In this document: positions 47,213 through 48,842 of the stretch, in pieces
How the letters are laid out: each line of letters opens with the position of its first letter
Position numbering within the stretch: position 1 is the stretch's first letter
Origin: Gammaproteobacteria bacterium
GTDB lineage: Bacteria; Pseudomonadota; Gammaproteobacteria; CAJXQU01
Reading direction: 5' to 3'
Assembly (NCBI GenBank): GCA_026984775.1
Contig: JALSRM010000049.1
Span: 1 to 48,842 of the forward strand
DNA: 48,842 nt
The notes under the pieces: model-generated
The model's database searches: none
What the model saw: only the letters and a program-made list of their open reading frames with translations
Told to the model about the DNA's origin: nothing
Program-made: the position numbers and the translations under genes

Positions 47213-48117
47213 GACAGGGACTCCATACTTTTTTGAACAGATTCAGATTTCCCTTGCTCGTGATCGAAACGAAGGGAAAACCGGAAGACATCTTTCGCAC
47301 AGACATCGATACAACGACCACAATTGATACAGTTTGAATCCAGAATGAGGGGACTCAAACCTTTCTCTTTCCCTTTCAGCGCAGGAGGTATCACCTGTTT
47401 TTCCGGACACACGGCAAAACAGTCCATACAGTCATCACACTGATCGCGACGGCTGGCAGCCACCCGGATCAAGGCCATCTTGCCAAGCAGACTATAGAAG
47501 GCACCCACCGGGCAAATCCGTCCACACCATCCTTCCTTGCTCACAAATAAATCGAAGAGAAAGATTCCAAGGATCAGAAACCAACCCGTACCCATCCCGA
47601 AGATGATCCCACGATGGAGCATGGACACCGGGTTGATCAGCTCCCAGGCGATGCTACCGGAAACCAGGGCACCGATCAGCGTGCCACCCAGAAACCAGTA
47701 GCGGAAAGATTTGCTGATCTGTGCGCCCTGCCCTTTGATACCCAGTCGTCGCCGTGACCAGGCTGAGGCATCTGTCACCATATTGACGGGACAAACCCAG
47801 GCGCAATAGCTGCGGCCACCCACCAGGGTATAAAAAACCAGGACGATCAGAGCCCCGAGAAAGGCCGTGGCCAGAGGCCAATGTCCCGCGGCTAACGACT
47901 GCAACAGGACATAAGGATCAGTCAAGGGCAAAACACCTAGGGTCAGGCTGGAGGCCAGATTGCCCTTGACGATCCAGAGGCCGAACCAGGGGCCGAGAAG
48001 GAACAGGAACAAAATACCGAACTGACAGATACGCCTGAGTACCAGCCATTTATACGCCTTCCACCAACCATAGCGTTCCCTCGCTTCCATGCCAGGATAA
48101 GGGTGCTGCTTATCCAT
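47209..48117 (-). CDS. napH: Quinol dehydrogenase membrane component NapH
   Basis: NapH is an inner-membrane iron-sulfur protein that forms, with NapG, a quinol-oxidising route to NapB/NapA. It has 302 residues and about four helices (about 28-50, 86-102, 140-160, 172-192). CAWVCP (105-110) and CGRICP (198-203) are the membrane-proximal cysteine motifs. Two [4Fe-4S] sites, [12 protein letters not shown] (227-238) and [11 protein letters not shown] (263-273), lie on the cytoplasmic side. It overlaps napG by 8 bases and napB by 4. It is a paralogue of the polyferredoxin at 39952-40893. Confidence 0.95.
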   Translation of the reverse strand: MDKQHPYPGMEARERYGWWKAYKWLVLRRICQFGILFLFLLGPWFGLWIVKGNLASSLTLGVLPLTDPYVLLQSLAAGHWPLATAFLGALIVLVFYTLVGGRSYCAWVCPVNMVTDASAWSRRRLGIKGQGAQISKSFRYWFLGGTLIGALVSGSIAWELINPVSMLHRGIIFGMGTGWFLILGIFLFDLFVSKEGWCGRICPVGAFYSLLGKMALIRVAASRRDQCDDCMDCFAVCPEKQVIPPALKGKEKGLSPLILDSNCINCGRCIDVCAKDVFRFSLRFDHEQGKSESVQKSMESLS

Positions 48118-48842
48118 CCGGCTTCTCCTTGCGATTCAGAGTATCGAGTGGATTACTACTGAAAGGTGTCGCCTGTTGTTCAGGCTCCTCAATCAGCCCT
48201 TTCCCGTAATAGTCATATTCCATACCTTCCGGCAAATTAAACTGGTGTTGAGTATCTGGTGTAACCAGTGATTCCCCCGCCTTATTCTTTTCTTCCCAGC
48301 CGAGCCGGTAATGACTCTGCATTTTCCCTTTGGCGATTTCCAAAGGTAACACCTTGATCGCCGCCTCTTCCAGAATACAGGCGTGCTCACATTTGCCGCA
48401 GCCCGTACACGCATCGGAGTGCACAACAGGAACGAACATCGCGTGTTTTTGGCTCCGCGGGTTATGGCGCATCTCCAGGGTGATCGCCTCCCCCCGAACC
48501 GGACACACATTGAAGCAAACTTCACAACGCAGGCCCTGAAAAGCGATGCAACTCTCCTGATCCACCACATGGGCCAGCCCCATCCGTGCCTCGGTGATAT
48601 CCGTCAATCCATGATCCAGCGCACCAGTGGGACAAGCGGCCACACAGGGAAGGTCTTCACACATTTCGCAGGGATAATCACGGGCGACAAAATAGGGTGT
48701 GCCGGTGGCTACCTCCTGCTCCGGCTTGGCCAGATCGAGCGTGGGATAGGGGCAATCCCGAACACATAATCCACAGCGGATGCACGCCGATGTGAACGCT
48801 TCTTCCGGCAATGCCCCGGGTGGCCGGAACGCAGTTGCCGGC
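48110..48842 (-). CDS. napG: Ferredoxin-type protein NapG (5' end beyond the window)
   Basis: NapG is a periplasmic, Tat-exported polyferredoxin that transfers electrons from NapH to NapB/NapA. The frame stays open to the window edge: upstream of the first start-like codon (TTG at 48811) it still reads [12 protein letters not shown], a family motif, so the true start and Tat signal lie outside. Four cluster-binding sets are visible: [36 protein letters not shown] and [11 protein letters not shown]. About 243 residues are present. napA would be expected just upstream, beyond the right edge. Confidence 0.93.
   Translation of the reverse strand, partial: PATAFRPPGALPEEAFTSACIRCGLCVRDCPYPTLDLAKPEQEVATGTPYFVARDYPCEMCEDLPCVAACPTGALDHGLTDITEARMGLAHVVDQESCIAFQGLRCEVCFNVCPVRGEAITLEMRHNPRSQKHAMFVPVVHSDACTGCGKCEHACILEEAAIKVLPLEIAKGKMQSHYRLGWEEKNKAGESLVTPDTQHQFNLPEGMEYDYYGKGLIEEPEQQATPFSSNPLDTLNRKEKPDG

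Overview
The window looks like a chromosomal segment of a denitrifying gammaproteobacterium. UvrB, the WbpM/WbpL-like pair and the Pseudomonas-type nir/nor/dnr genes all point that way. A sulfur-oxidising or Chromatiales-like host is plausible, but that is inference. Most genes lie on the minus strand, with ATGA or very short junctions.

1-1.5 kb: two small orphan genes on the plus strand, separated by a folded element that resembles a degenerate integron attC site. The second gene lies between two copies of the 8-base direct repeat ATTAGCAA. 1.5-6.4 kb: housekeeping genes: an HD-GYP phosphodiesterase, uvrB, a class I aminotransferase and a tRNA-Asn with a clear promoter and terminator.

6.4-23.1 kb: a surface-polysaccharide (O-antigen type) region in two divergent blocks. 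The minus-strand block holds methyltransferases, a Wzx/MurJ-like flippase, galU, a WbpM-like dehydratase, a WbpL-like initiating transferase and two GT4 glycosyltransferases. The plus-strand block is a tightly coupled operon, rfbBACD followed by a sugar aminotransferase, a GT2, a 3,4-ketoisomerase (FdtA/QdtA type), a GNAT acetyltransferase and GtrA. It predicts a dTDP-3-acetamido-3,6-dideoxyhexose and its transfer through a polyprenyl carrier.

23.1-28.7 kb: a class II glutamine amidotransferase, an FMN-dependent alpha-hydroxyacid dehydrogenase, a YcbK-YcbB peptidoglycan pair, and a CsgG-like protein with a peptidoglycan-binding domain. 28.7-29.2 kb holds a decayed cytochrome c gene behind what looks like a surviving FNR/DNR-type promoter.

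29.2-48.8 kb: one continuous minus-strand denitrification island. Read in transcription order it is napG(partial)-napH-napB-napC, a dnr-type regulator, norC-norB-norE-norF-hemerythrin-norQ-small membrane protein-polyferredoxin-norD, then nirS-nirE-nirC-nirF-nirDL-nirG-nirH-nirJ-nirN. The island covers nitrate to nitrite to NO to N2O, including the whole heme d1 pathway. FNR/DNR palindromes lie upstream of norC and nirS at the same distance from their putative -10 elements. No nos genes, napA or nirM are present in the window; napA probably lies just past the right edge.

Several starts were moved inward from the longest open frame because the shorter start abuts or overlaps the upstream stop, has a better ribosome-binding site, or gives the usual family length.
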